Source of the DNA: Anaspis maculata
Taxonomy: Eukaryota; Arthropoda; Insecta; Coleoptera; Scraptiidae
Direction of reading: 5' to 3'
DNA: 64,000 bases
Assembly: GCA_949128115.1 (NCBI GenBank)
Contig: OX421962.1
Coordinates: 8,774,262-8,838,261 of the forward strand
Each line of letters begins with the position of its first letter. Position 1 is the first letter of the stretch. The notes beneath the pieces were generated by a model, which was not told the DNA's origin, made no database searches, and was given only the letters and a program-made list of their open reading frames with translations. Below are positions 12,013 through 22,017 of the stretch, one piece after another. The translations under genes were made by a program, and so were the position numbers.

Positions 12013-12165
12013 ACTTTTCGAGACGAGACGAGACGAGACAAGACAAGACAAGACTTGCAAGCCTCGAGACGAGACCAAATTTGAGTCTCGTCTCGGAATC
12101 TCGAGACGAAACGAGGCAAGCAAAAGGCTCGTCTTGTCTTGTCTTGTCTTGTCTGGCGGCAACAC
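12013..12165. repeat. Inverted GAGAC/AAGAC microsatellite block
   Basis: (GAGAC)n passing into (AAGAC)n is followed, after a short spacer, by GTCTCGTCTCG and (GTCTT)n in inverted orientation, so the block can fold on itself. It ends GGCGGCAACACTGG, resembling the right terminus of the AAGAC-rich hAT-type element at 59496-61700. A matching left terminus is not clear. Confidence 0.6.
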
Positions 12166-12299
12166 TGGAATCTCAAAAAAAAATAAGTATCTAACTTTCA
12201 ATATTGACTCTAGAGTTCCAACATAAGATAGAATTCACGAGAAATACAGAGAGAAATACTTACATAGTTTGAAATTCCGAGATATAGTCTAAATGAATC

Positions 12300-12560
12300 A
12301 AGGAACGAATTTCCTCGAAACGAGTTTCCCCGGAATTAATTTTTCGGAAGTAATTTCCCCTGGAAAGAATCTCCCCAGAAGTAATTCCACCGGAATAAAC
12401 TTCCCTCAGAAATAATTTCATCTGGAAGGAATTTCCCCAGAATTAATTTCATCGAAATGAACTTCCCTCGGAAATGATTTCCCCTGGAAGGGATTCCTCC
12501 CAGAATGATTTCCACCGAAATGAAAGAATAAATTCTGTCTAATTGAATTTCCCGGAAAAT
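12300..12560. repeat. About 21-22-bp tandem repeat
   Basis: Units of the form GGAATTAATTTC(C/A)(C/T)C with GGAAGTAATTTCCCC, GGAATAAACTTCCC and GGAAATGATTTCCCC recur 11-12 times with GAA/TTCC symmetry. Confidence 0.65.
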
Positions 12561-12579
12561 AAATCCACCGAACCCTATT

Positions 12580-13200
12580 GAGCTCCGAAAGCCATGGAAA
12601 AACCACGACGGGGACCAATGAAGCCCTGAATAAAAAAAAGCAAAAGGGGCTTACTGGAGCTTTGAAAGTTACGCAAAAACGTAAGCTAATCAGGGCTCCA
12701 TATGACACATGAGGGCACAAGGGGGTCCACAATAGATATTCGAAAGCCACGGAAAAATGCGAGGAAAAATGCAAGGTGGCTCAGTAAGGCTTCAAACGAT
12801 ATTGATGACACAAGGGGGGGCAGGGGGCTTGATATAACAAAAAGAGATAAAAGGGAGCATGATGGAATTCTGGGAGCTACAATAAACCTTAAGGGGGCTC
12901 ATTAGGTCTCCAAACGATGACACATTATGGCAAAAGGGGGCGCAATAGAAATCCGAACGCCCCGGGAAAATGCAAGGGGGTTTTCAGGGGCAATCAGGGC
13001 TCCATCTACATTCAAGGACCCAAGAGGGCTCGCAAAAGACTTCGAATAATATGATGGCAGAAGGGTGATCACCAGCCTCTGAGAGTAAATAAAAATACAA
13101 GGGGGCTCAGCAGGGCTCCAAATTACATTGAAGACAGAATAGTGGGGGCCGAATGGAGCTCTTGATAACAGAAGACTGCAAAAAAAGCCTTACGTTCGAA
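12580..13200. repeat. GC-rich minisatellite, inverted relative to 5013-5490
   Basis: AAGGGGGCTCA, AGGGCTCCA, CGAAAGCC and GACACAAGGGGG motifs recur at about 55-65-bp spacing. Reversed, they match the GAGCCCC/GTGTC motifs of 5013-5490 and 39020-39440. Confidence 0.55.
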
Positions 13201-13819
13201 AAGCGACTAGAAAACACAAAGGGATTTATTAAAGAAATTATTATTATTAAAATTTATTATTCAAGAATATATACCATCAAAATTTTGACTCCACAAACGA
13301 ATTCAGAGGATACGAATTTGTAGGAAACAACGTGTTGCACATCTCCTTATTAATTCTTTATAGGTGAAAATGAAATAAAACCAATTTGTGTGTTCTGCCG
13401 GAGAACTTATTTTTTTTCATGAGCCTCCCGACCCCCCTTTCGGTGAAAATTCGGCGTGGCTCCACCTCTTATCTAAAAGAGGTGCTCATTCTGAGTATGT
13501 GTACCGAATTTCATGCTTTCATCACCATTCACAAGGTTCATTCACCTAGTGCCCCCACTATTCGGGAGATATGGCCAATCAAACTTTTAGGTTGAATACG
13601 TAAGTCACCCTGTATATCGGAAACGGAGGACGTCAGGAAAATTTCAAATGCAGATTCTGGTTCGCCTCAAAAGAATACATTTATATCCTCAAGCCATGTT
13701 GGTTACTTCGTGGGACGCTCTGTATATCGGATATTCAAACATGAATTCGAAGATCCCGCAGGAAACTTAGACTTTATCATCGGCGGGACAAAATCTTTAT
13801 CTTGGAATAACTTATTTGG
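13201..13819. other. No recognisable gene; two CTGTATATCGGA motifs
   Basis: An AT-rich tract is followed by CACCCTGTATATCGGAAACGG near 13609 and CTCTGTATATCGGATA near 13720. These resemble termini of the TA-flanked CAGGGTG family, but no complete element can be drawn. Confidence 0.35.
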
Positions 13820-14400
13820 GCTATACACCTTAGAAATTTTCACTTCACGTCACGCAGAAGATCAGGACTCACTTTAGAAATTCGGAGTTCATTCAAGAAA
13901 TCCTGAATTCATCTCAACAGTTTTAATTTTACTTCGATATATCTTGATTCATCTTCAGAAATTCTAGTCTGATGGCGGAAATTCAAACTTAACTTAGAAA
14001 ATTCAGACTTCATCGCGAAAATCGACTGTATTTCACTTCCGGAAATCCCTCGAGAAATCCTCCAAGTTTGTCTCAGCGAAGTTCTAGGTTTATCTCGGAA
14101 ATATCAAGTTCATCTTCGAAATTCTGGTTTTATGACGGAGAATTAAATAAACTGAGACTCGGCAGTTCAAACTCAATCGCATAAATGAGAACTCCATCTC
14201 TGCACCTACTGATTTAAACTTTCTCCAAGTAATTTCAACTTGGTATCGGAAAGGCTGAGTTCATTTAGGAAAATTGGAATTTATATCTGAGATTTCAACG
14301 TGACTTGAAGATTCCGGGGGATTTTTTAACTTACGTAGGAAATTATTGAGACTTAATGTCGCAATTCTGACTTAATCCGGGAAATCCTGAGCTACCTTCA
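13820..14400. repeat. Degenerate minisatellite, reverse orientation
   Basis: Same family as 10080-11520 but reverse-complemented (GAAATTC.GACTTCATC.CGAAA, CGGAAATTCAAACTTAAC). Together they make a mirrored pair around the 12.0-13.2 kb satellites. Confidence 0.55.
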
Positions 14401-16418
14401 GCGTCCATTGGTACAGATATGTACCACTCGTCATACAGCTCAAATTTTACTATTTTACTATAGGCGATTGAATTTAAGATCCCAGCGCCAGGTGGCCAAT
14501 TACGGAACTGTCCGAAACAGCTTTACAGATGACAATTTGACCTTGAACTTGACGGTTCGGATTTATAATTCAAATGAACTGTCACCTCGACTGACACTTT
14601 TCAAGTTTAAAACTCGCGCTTCGTTTTCATCGTGATGAAATATCAACCAGAATTCCTGTTCTCGAAGAGATTCTGCCTAAAGGATCTAACAGCTAATGCG
14701 GACGTCTCAGGCCCAGGGTGTCGGTGTCAATAATATAATGTGGGCGGTGAAACGACCGGCACGTTGGAAAATACTTCTTGGATTTGATGGGTTTCTTGTC
14801 TAGGACATCGTCCTTAGCTGGCGGATGTCCTTCGAAGCAGCATCCTCCCCGAAAATGGCATAAAAATAAAAGCTTCTGCCACCCACAAGGGTGCTGTGTG
14901 CTTGTCGCTGATGGTAAAAGGAACCCAAGGTGTGAGGTTATGTTTTAATCTTGTTTTGCTTTCAGTTTTTGGAGAAAATATCTGGGTTCAGAGAGCGTTG
15001 TAGCCCGTATCCTGTTCCCAAGTGGCTCCCCGAAATTTTCCCTGTTTCCTTCTGGTTTCCCCCCTTCGTCCTCATCAGAATAAAAAAACGTCCTTCCCTT
15101 AATCGAGTGATATATTTCGCCCCAATTTATTAGGGCTTCTTTAGAGCATCTACATGGTACATGGATGTTACTACAATGTTACAATACAAAAATGTGAACT
15201 ACAATAAAAAACTTTTTAATTTAAAACGGCTTCTCTTTCTCGAATGAATTTTTCAAGAGGGTGTAGAGGTGTACCCGCACATTTCTCAACACAATTTCGA
15301 ATTTTGGGGCGGATCACTAGCACTCGCTTCCATTTCAAAATCCTCTTGATTACATTTCCGTGTGCCAGTGACAATTCCTTCACTGTGGCTGTGTAGTCAT
15401 CTCAGGAAATTACTGGAAAGCGATGTTCCGGAGTATGGAAAAACTTCAGAACTTTTTTCAACTTTTGACGTACCATGTCAAATAAGCATCAATTTCGCGC
15501 CACAGCCATCGTGACCACCGTGCGTTCCGGGCGCCAGGCGGGTTTATGTTGGTTCACAGATCTCACACCAGGGTGCGTAGTCCTTATTTTCTATCGCCTA
15601 TAGCGACCCATCAAAAATGAGCCTTATGACATCTTGGAACCCCTCAACGTTCACTGGTACACATACGTACCACTCGTAGACATTGGCGACATCTGGTAGT
15701 GAAACGTCAAAAATGTGTCACATATCCGTACTGTAGGAAATCCGCTTTCCCTATAAAATTAATTAGCTGTGATACCTTTAGTGACCCTACGTTGTGTTTT
15801 TCGTTGCCGTAGATTTTCAATCACCTTTACCTAAGTCATTTGAATCAATTTTACACCTTCCTCAATTTCACGTCGTGCCAATACTTCAATCAAACTATAG
15901 TAACCTCACGTTCTCTGAAAGAGGATGATTTGAATAAATGTTGAAAAATAAACAAAGTCATTCAACCACACCCCACCTTTATTACAAGTTGATCAATCAT
16001 CGCCAATTTAATTTAGTAAAACCTCATTCATTACATGATTTTCAAGCGTGCAAAATCCAGCTAGCGATAGGAATTAGTTAACTCAAGTTTACATTTGGTT
16101 TCTGAAAGAAGAGTGCATCCTCATTTAGCGTGAAACCCTTCGACTAATTAATTCGATCCTTCAATTCAATTCCGGTTCGCATCCTTCATGATTTTCAGAA
16201 CTATTAGTGAACCCGTTTCCTAACGCACCTGAGTTTTAATTCCCTGCTCAATTAATTCAAGACCTCGTCGAGATTTGGATTTAAACCCCTTCTTCTACCT
16301 AGGCCATCTTCCATATACGAATAAAAATCTTGATTATTCAATTGTACTTGGAGAGAGATTGTTGTTTACTAAGTTTTGTCTTGGTATTTCGAATTTATAG
16401 CCATTATTCAATTTATAG
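14401..16418. other. No firm gene; paired GGTACA..TGTACC motifs
   Basis: The dyad GGTACAGATATGTACC with CACTCGT downstream occurs near 14411 and a variant (GGTACACATACGTACC) near 15654, in the same orientation about 1.24 kb apart. A good acceptor-like tract (TTTGCTTTCAG) lies near 14967, with an open frame running to about 15130. I do not recognise the peptide. Confidence 0.35.
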
Positions 16419-16575
16419 ATCAAATAATTAAGATAAAATTTGAGTGCTTATATTCCACAATTTTATATCCGGCTGGTGCTGTAGTTTGGAACTTACAGCC
16501 TGATCCAGCAGCTCTATTTCACGCTGGGTTCAATAACTTCACGCAAATCTGGAATCAGGTGTACAATTTACCGCG
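16419..16575 (+). CDS. Candidate internal exon (exon A), DM4/DM12-like
   Basis: The frame reads through LYPAGAVVW and ends FTQIWNQVYNLPR at a strong donor (GCG then GTGAGC, intron from 16576). The left edge is uncertain: acceptors end at 16400 or 16418, both in the open frame. The donor leaves two bases (phase 2), and the acceptor of 16964-17081 supplies one base and the next codon in frame. The shape (a (L/I)(Y/F)P.G motif followed by a YNLP motif, then an acidic helix) recalls the insect DM4/DM12 family of small secreted proteins. That is a guess from memory, and the family's cysteine-containing GR.C..R..CE segment is not seen. Confidence 0.35.
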
Positions 16576-16963
16576 GTGAGCCTCTAATTAAACAGCCTGC
16601 CAAAATAATGTTGTGTTCATTCATGTCTTGAAGTGTTTTCGAAGCGACACTGAATTTTCTGGGCATTGCAGAAAGAGGTTCTCTTTGTTTTGGAACGCTA
16701 GATTATTTTTAATGCTCATAAACTCCTTGTCGTGCTAAAAGGGTTGAATATCTTATTCTATGGAGAAGATTTCGCGTGAGAGATTGTCGTCTAGATGTGA
16801 TTCAAATATATGTCGAGAGCGCTGGATTTCCAGCAGAACTGACCTGAGAATCAACCTGCAGGAAACGCGATGTTTCCAAAGGGTTACTGGAGTTTTCACC
16901 ATTTTCCTGGTGGTTTGAAAGAAGCTGAAAAACAATGTACTCAGAACCTCACCGCAATTTCAG

Positions 16964-17081
16964 GGCATTAAATCAGTTTGACGCTTCCTATGGCTATTCG
17001 CAATATCAAGAACAGAACCTACTATCATTTTATGAACAAAACAATTACCCTCTAAGAGATTTACTTGATTATTATATAAAT
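16964..17081 (+). CDS. Candidate internal exon (exon B), joined to exon A
   Basis: Starts after CTCACCGCAATTTCAG and reads ALNQFDASYGYSQYQEQ and onward to LRDLLDYYIN. It ends at a GTTAGT donor after a complete codon (phase 0). The intron between A and B would be 388 bp (16576-16963). In-frame stops lie at 16577 (past the exon A donor) and 17118 (past the exon B donor), which is what spliced exons show. No third exon is convincing. The acceptor at 17305 opens a short frame that soon stops. An unspliced ATG at 16935 also enters this frame, so a small stand-alone frame of 61 codons is the alternative. Confidence 0.35.
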
Positions 17082-17756
17082 GTTAGTTTCAACAAATCAA
17101 GGCATCTAAAATGGGTCTAGGCTACTCGCTTTATGCTAAAGATGAAAAAGTGGGATGACTGGGATATTTTTTGTGACCTGGAACTGAATCGAGCCTGGAA
17201 CGCGACGATTTCAGCTGATTATGGATGAAAAACTAGCAGTATCGCCTAAAGAAATTATTTTTGTCAAGTTAACTATGGTTTTACTTAATTTGAGACACAT
17301 TTCAGCCGTGTGGGCCTTCGCTTAATTGGGTCCTGTGCACCACTCCGCCGCAACCTGTCAGCGAACTGTCATTTGCAAGGTGACATTTGCTCTACTGAAA
17401 TGTCACCCATGTAAACAACACACGAAAACTACCTCTTTTATCAGTAAAGTGCCACTGGATTATTATCATTTCTTGTAGGTACTTAGGCTACTAGAAAACC
17501 GAATTACAACCAAAATAACATCAGCAACAATCTAAATAATATTTTCCAAAGAAGCCGGCTGTTTTTATTCAAAAATTTGACACAATGACCAACACAACAA
17601 CATGGTTGGCTTTGACACTTGCTTTTGGTAGCTCAAATGAACCATTTAAGCGCAGTAGGCATTTATGTAATAACAATAACCATCAAAATACTCGTCAAAA
17701 TATAAACTCGTGCTTCGTGTTTTTCTTCTAGTTGAATGTTTGAAATTCGTCAAACT
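17082..17756. other. No recognisable gene
   Basis: Possible intron sequence after exon B. An acceptor-like site at 17290-17305 precedes 25 codons and a stop. No poly(A) signal is evident nearby. Confidence 0.3.
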
Positions 17757-17866
17757 ATCAATCACTCGGAAAGTAGCCCCAATATTATCTTGGACAAAAT
17801 CCCTCGACTACGTCTCGGGATTTTGGTCAGATAGTATTGGGTCTACTTTTCTCTCGTGAATGACAG
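17757..17866. repeat. 110-bp hairpin element
   Basis: GAAAGTAGCCCCAATATTAT and GGACAAAATCCC are mirrored by GGGATTTTGGTC and AGTATTGGGTCTACTTTTC around the self-complementary CTCGACTACGTCTCG. The outer edges (ATCACTCGG / CGTGAATGA) also pair loosely. Confidence 0.65.
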
Positions 17867-18060
17867 TTGTTTCCGGGTTAAAACTATTGAACTGAAAAAA
17901 CACTGAGCACTTGTTATATTACTGTTGATAGATTGCAGCCTTGAGAAAAAAATCGATCGTGTCACCCCAAAAACTTTCCTGTCGAGCAGCAAGGAACGGA
18001 TTGAAATTCTATTTTGAGACGTCCCTTCGGGTGGGACGTTAGAATTTGAGGGAATGATTA

Positions 18061-18180
18061 AAGAATTGAAATATTTTCTCTGATAAGGGCTCCATTTTGA
18101 GCTCCATCATCAAAAGATTGAAGAATTGAGATATTTTCTCGAATAAGGGCTCCATTTTGAGCTCCATCATTTGAGTCCGG
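18061..18180. repeat. 60-bp tandem duplication
   Basis: AAGAATTGA(A/G)ATATTTTCTC, AATAAGGGCTCCATTTTGAG and CTCCATCAT occur twice, exactly 60 bp apart. The second copy runs into TTGAGTCCGGTCTCG, a module seen also at about 35764 and 53970. Confidence 0.8.
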
Positions 18181-18371
18181 TCTCGATAAGCCAGGCTGAT
18201 CATTCATTTTAAAGCGGGAAACTCTCGGAAAAGTTGGAAAATTTTGAGAAAAATTGCCTGAAAATTAATGTAGAATTGGTCAATCTGTGGCTTTGTGTAT
18301 ATAAATTTAAAGTTGTTCGAGTCACACCACGTATTTGTTGTTTCCCAAAAAAAGTTTTTTTTTATTTGACA

Positions 18372-18402
18372 ATTGTTTCGAGGTAGACCCTCATCATCAG
18401 AA
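18372..18402 (-). other. Hammerhead-core-like motif
   Basis: On the minus strand CTGATGA is followed by one T, a GAGG/CCTC stem with a 5-base loop, and GAAAC. This is the hammerhead ribozyme core arrangement with one extra base before stem II. Stems I and III are not evident, so activity is doubtful. The motif may be the tail of a retroelement, since A-rich sequence with AATAAA follows. Confidence 0.3.
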
Positions 18403-20246
18403 AACTATTCAAAAAAGTGTATAAAGTGCTTGTTTGAAGAAGATTTTTAGTAAAAATTGGCAGTAGACCAGTAGATTGACAGTAAATAAAAATATACTGC
18501 CAAAAAGCGAGTCATCCTGGTCAAAATACGGGCGAGAGTTCCTCTCGGGTAGCAACGGTTAGGAGGAAATTTGGAAATTTATAACGCTTGACTAGGAAAT
18601 GGTGAAAAATTGCAACTACAGATCTGATTTGACTCTTTTGTTATGTTGCTTCCAGCCAAATCTCGCCACAATCCATCGGATAAATTTTGAATAATTGAAT
18701 GGTGAAGTTTCGAAATTTGACATTTTTTATTATTTGACAGATGACAGATCGAGCAACATTCTCAACTGTTCTGAATACAGTTTTTCATGAACTTTCAAAC
18801 GGCAAATTGGAAGTCAAGCTCCGTGAGATAGAGCTTCTGTCATTTTTTGATAGCGACACTTCCGTTAAGCAGATGACAGCCAAAATTTGATGGGCTCATT
18901 CGACGGTGGAATCATGTCTGTCACCAATCACCAAATTTCACGTTGATCGGATTGACGTTGCGGCTAATATTGTCGCAGATTACAGACAGACACACAGACA
19001 TCACTCCAAAATCTTTCTTAATCATCTTGTGGGACCTCGGAATGGTCCCACATCTGTCTTCATCTCGAATTTTTTTTCAGAGATTCACAATACTTTCCCC
19101 GTTCGTTGGGTAGTGGGTCGAAAAAGTGAAATTCAATTCCATCTAAGACTTTTTAAGTTTCATGATGCTATGTAACACATTGTGTTGTGTTCGGATCTAT
19201 TCTGGGTAATGATTCAGATTTTATCTTGGAAGTTCCTGTTTTATTTCGAAAATTCCAACTCTATGTTGAACTATTTTGACTTTATGTCAGAGACTCAAAT
19301 TTGAATTCATAAACTCAGGCTCCCTCTGGAAATTTAAACCTTGTTTCGGAAATTATGACTTTGTTCGAGTGATAAGATGATCACTATTGATACTTAATTA
19401 TTATTCTAATTTGAACTTGTCGTAACCTGAGATATTGAACAGTGAACTCAATTTGACTCAAGGGTCAAGTGGACTCAGCAATGCATCCTCGGGATAGGTG
19501 CATTATTAGCTTGCTGGACAAAAATTATTTACCCTGTAAGTATGGATGTTATCTAGCAGTTACAAAAGTGAGTTCATTTCACAACATAGTTCTGAAGAAT
19601 CATTGAATTGCTTTCTAGTTACTTTATTTTATCAAAAGTAGAATGACCATCGACTATATTTTCAGCTTGCATTTAATTGAAACGTTACCCGAAAATTTTC
19701 TGTTTTTCGGGTGGCCTGGACGACATCGTGTGGATTATTGTGCCAAATATCGCCAGTGCAGCCAAACCGCAAAGTGTTGGGGATTTTCTGTATTTCACAT
19801 TTGGAAACCGAAAAAAACCTCTTAGGTAACTAGAATCATACCTAAGGTAGACGTACTATAACAGATTTATTTCTTTCACTTCAATCTTCTCAAAATTCCT
19901 ATGAGGGAGCCTATTCAGCCCATTTAGGTAGATGCCTATAAATGCCGAGGTAGGTATCAAGAGGATCAATCAATTTGGTATTATTCCTCTAAGCATTGAT
20001 CAGTTCTCAAATTACTCCAAGAAAGTTCCTGAATAATATCTTGGGCAGTTCTTGTTCCTATAGCATCAATACAAAGGTGAATAGGAAAAACATTTTGGTT
20101 CAAGTAAGTTGATAGGGAGGAAAAAATTGTATATTTATTACTGGATAAAATAAGGACACAAAACAAGCTGATAGTACTTGAAGGTGCTCACCTCAAGCTA
20201 TACTGTTTTTGTTCACTGGTACCTACCCACCTATACACACGTAAAC
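18403..20246. other. No recognisable gene
   Basis: Mostly unremarkable. An imperfect patch at 19195-19375 (reported separately) belongs to the degenerate minisatellite family. Frames at 18906-19175 and 19643-19825 lack ATG starts or domains. Confidence 0.35.
19195..19375. repeat. Small patch of degenerate minisatellite, reverse orientation
   Basis: TTTCGAAAATTCCAACTC, ATGTCAGAGACTCAAATT and CTGGAAATTTAAACC follow the same GAAATTC/AACTC pattern as 13820-14400. Confidence 0.4.
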
Positions 20247-21134
20247 ATGTTACTTCCTGACGTGTACACATCAGTAATTCTGTTGATCCTTGCTGTTTTT
20301 TTCATCGCAGTAGCCACATCATGGTCATGGCTCAAGAAGAAGCCAGTTTACCCGGTGACCACTCCAAAAGGCACATGCATCACCAGTCGTCTGAGTCTAG
20401 AGACACACCTTTACGATTTGCAGAGAGAAATCAATGATATGAGAGTGGAAATGTGTGAGATAATGAAACCTATATTGGACTTCTCCTTCGATAACAAAAA
20501 TGGGGGAAATGATAGAGAAAATAATGAAAAAACAGGCGAAGATGAAAAGGAAGAACAAAGCGAGAGAAAAGACGAAAGAGACGATGAAGGACAAGAGGAA
20601 GAAGATGACGAGAAAAGTGGAAGAGGGAGCGAAAGAAAAGGCGAAGAGGATAGAAGAAAAGGTGAAGGAGAGTGTGAAAAAAAAGGCGATGAAAACGGCG
20701 AGAGAGAAGACAAAGATGATTGCAAAGAAAAAAGTGAAATGGAATACAAAGAAAACCAGGGAGGAGGAAACGAGAAAAAAGACGAAGAAAAGAAATGTGG
20801 AGAAAATTGCAAAGGAAAAGTCAAGAGCAGAAGCGGAAGAAGAGACGGAAGAGCAGATGAGAGAACATGCGGCGGAGAAAGTGAAGTAAAATACGAAAGT
20901 GAAGAAGAAGTAGAAGATGAAAAAGAAAACGGAGGAGAAGACGAAAATGAAGAAGAAAAAGATGGAGAAGGCAAAGGAAAGAGTCAAGGAGAAGCCAAAA
21001 TCACAGATGAAAGAAAAGCTTGGAAACAGTTCTGGAACAAACTGAGCGAATTGGGAAAGGAGGTCGACTTTTTGGAAAGCGTGCGAAACAGAGATCATCA
21101 AGATTGGCCAACGCAAGATGTGGAAAAATCATGA
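20247..21134 (+). CDS. Hypothetical single-pass membrane protein with Glu/Lys-rich domain (295 aa)
   Basis: The start chosen is the ATG in GTAAACATG. The open frame extends 23 codons upstream without another ATG. Residues 9-29 (VILLILAVFFIAVATSWSWL) form one membrane segment followed by KKK, so a signal anchor is likely. Residues 51-78 (starting LSLETHLYDLQ) look helical or coiled coil. From about residue 85 to 255 the protein is low-complexity Glu/Lys/Asp/Arg with Gly, and it closes with a more ordinary tail containing AWKQFWNKLSELGKEVDFL. A poly(A) signal follows 88 bp after the stop. The frame is not a pure repeat, and both ends have normal composition, which favours a real intronless gene. 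The GA-rich tract keeps other frames open too, so caution is needed. I do not recognise the family, and retrogene or lineage-specific origin is possible. Confidence 0.55.
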   Translation: MLLPDVYTSVILLILAVFFIAVATSWSWLKKKPVYPVTTPKGTCITSRLSLETHLYDLQREINDMRVEMCEIMKPILDFSFDNKNGGNDRENNEKTGEDEKEEQSERKDERDDEGQEEEDDEKSGRGSERKGEEDRRKGEGECEKKGDENGEREDKDDCKEKSEMEYKENQGGGNEKKDEEKKCGENCKGKVKSRSGRRDGRADERTCGGESEVKYESEEEVEDEKENGGEDENEEEKDGEGKGKSQGEAKITDERKAWKQFWNKLSELGKEVDFLESVRNRDHQDWPTQDVEKS

Positions 21135-21221
21135 GTTTATGTTACTCCTACAGATATAATGGTGGGAACTTTTCTGTACCATTGCTGAAAAGCTTTTGCC
21201 ATAACGACATTATTTTATATG

Positions 21222-21227
21222 AATAAA
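21222..21227 (+). terminator. Poly(A) signal AATAAA
   Basis: AATAAA in TATGAATAAAAAGAG, 88 bp past the stop of the 295-residue frame, in the right strand and distance for its mRNA 3' end. Confidence 0.5.
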
Positions 21228-21532
21228 AAGAGACAATTAACAAATTAAGAGAGTTTTCATGTCGAGAAGAAGTAACGTAATTTGTCACCCTTTTAATTAG
21301 AAGTGAAAAAACCGCAAAAAATCCTTTCAACATAGATACATAAACCTTCCATTCGCAAACACGACTATTAATAACAATAACAATAATTAGAACGGCGTGT
21401 CAGAATGCTTGAGTGCGCGCTTGCAGGCAGGCATCGGACTTAATTTCCAAAAAGCAGGAAATTGACAAAAGCTCTTCCTCGAACCCCAATTTTCAACAGC
21501 GTTCTCGAAATACCAAGAAATGACAGTCGATG

Positions 21533-21546
21533 AGTTATAAAAAGCC
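21533..21546 (+). promoter_or_regulatory. TATA-like box
   Basis: GAGTTATAAAAAGC sits before a GC-rich stretch (GCCCTCGCGGCGGTGGCGGC). No first exon can be assigned, so this is a weak call. Confidence 0.25.
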
Positions 21547-22004
21547 GCACATTGGCACTGCCCTCGCGGCGGTGGCGGCACTAACAGGCGTATAAGAGAC
21601 TAATGAATTAGATGATAGAATTTTATGTTGACACAATACAACACACACAAAAGGTGTGGAAATTGGTATTAGCGGTTGGAAAATTAAAACCTACGGCTTT
21701 CGCGAGATTGGCAATGCATTCCTGTTAGGCAAAAATGAGCGTGTCAAAGGGGCGAAATATTGCCAGCCATATACACACGCGGGCATAACCGAACCTGTGA
21801 TCCTGCATTCCACAATAAAGTCCAATTAGAATGAATGCGCAAAGTTTTTTCCCACCTTATTGTTCTACACGAGTACCATTCCCATACCTCTATAGAGAGC
21901 ACCCCCGCAAATTGTTGATTGCGAATTTTCAAAAACATCAGTTTCAATTTTCGTCCGGCTTTCTGATGGGGGAGGCGTGCAGCAGGAAATTTTGGCTTCC
22001 ACGA

Positions 22005-22017
22005 GTATAAAAAGTTG
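22005..22017 (+). promoter_or_regulatory. TATA-like box
   Basis: GAGTATAAAAAGT is followed about 30 bp later by an ATG in CACACATGTGCGG, whose frame stops after 15 codons. It resembles insect TATA promoters with short 5' leaders, but no downstream exon is visible. Confidence 0.3.

Noticed and set aside
20397..21116. Long antisense and second-frame ORFs over the Glu/Lys-rich gene
   Set aside because: GA-rich DNA keeps several frames open. Only the 20247-21134 frame has a membrane segment, normal termini and a poly(A) signal.
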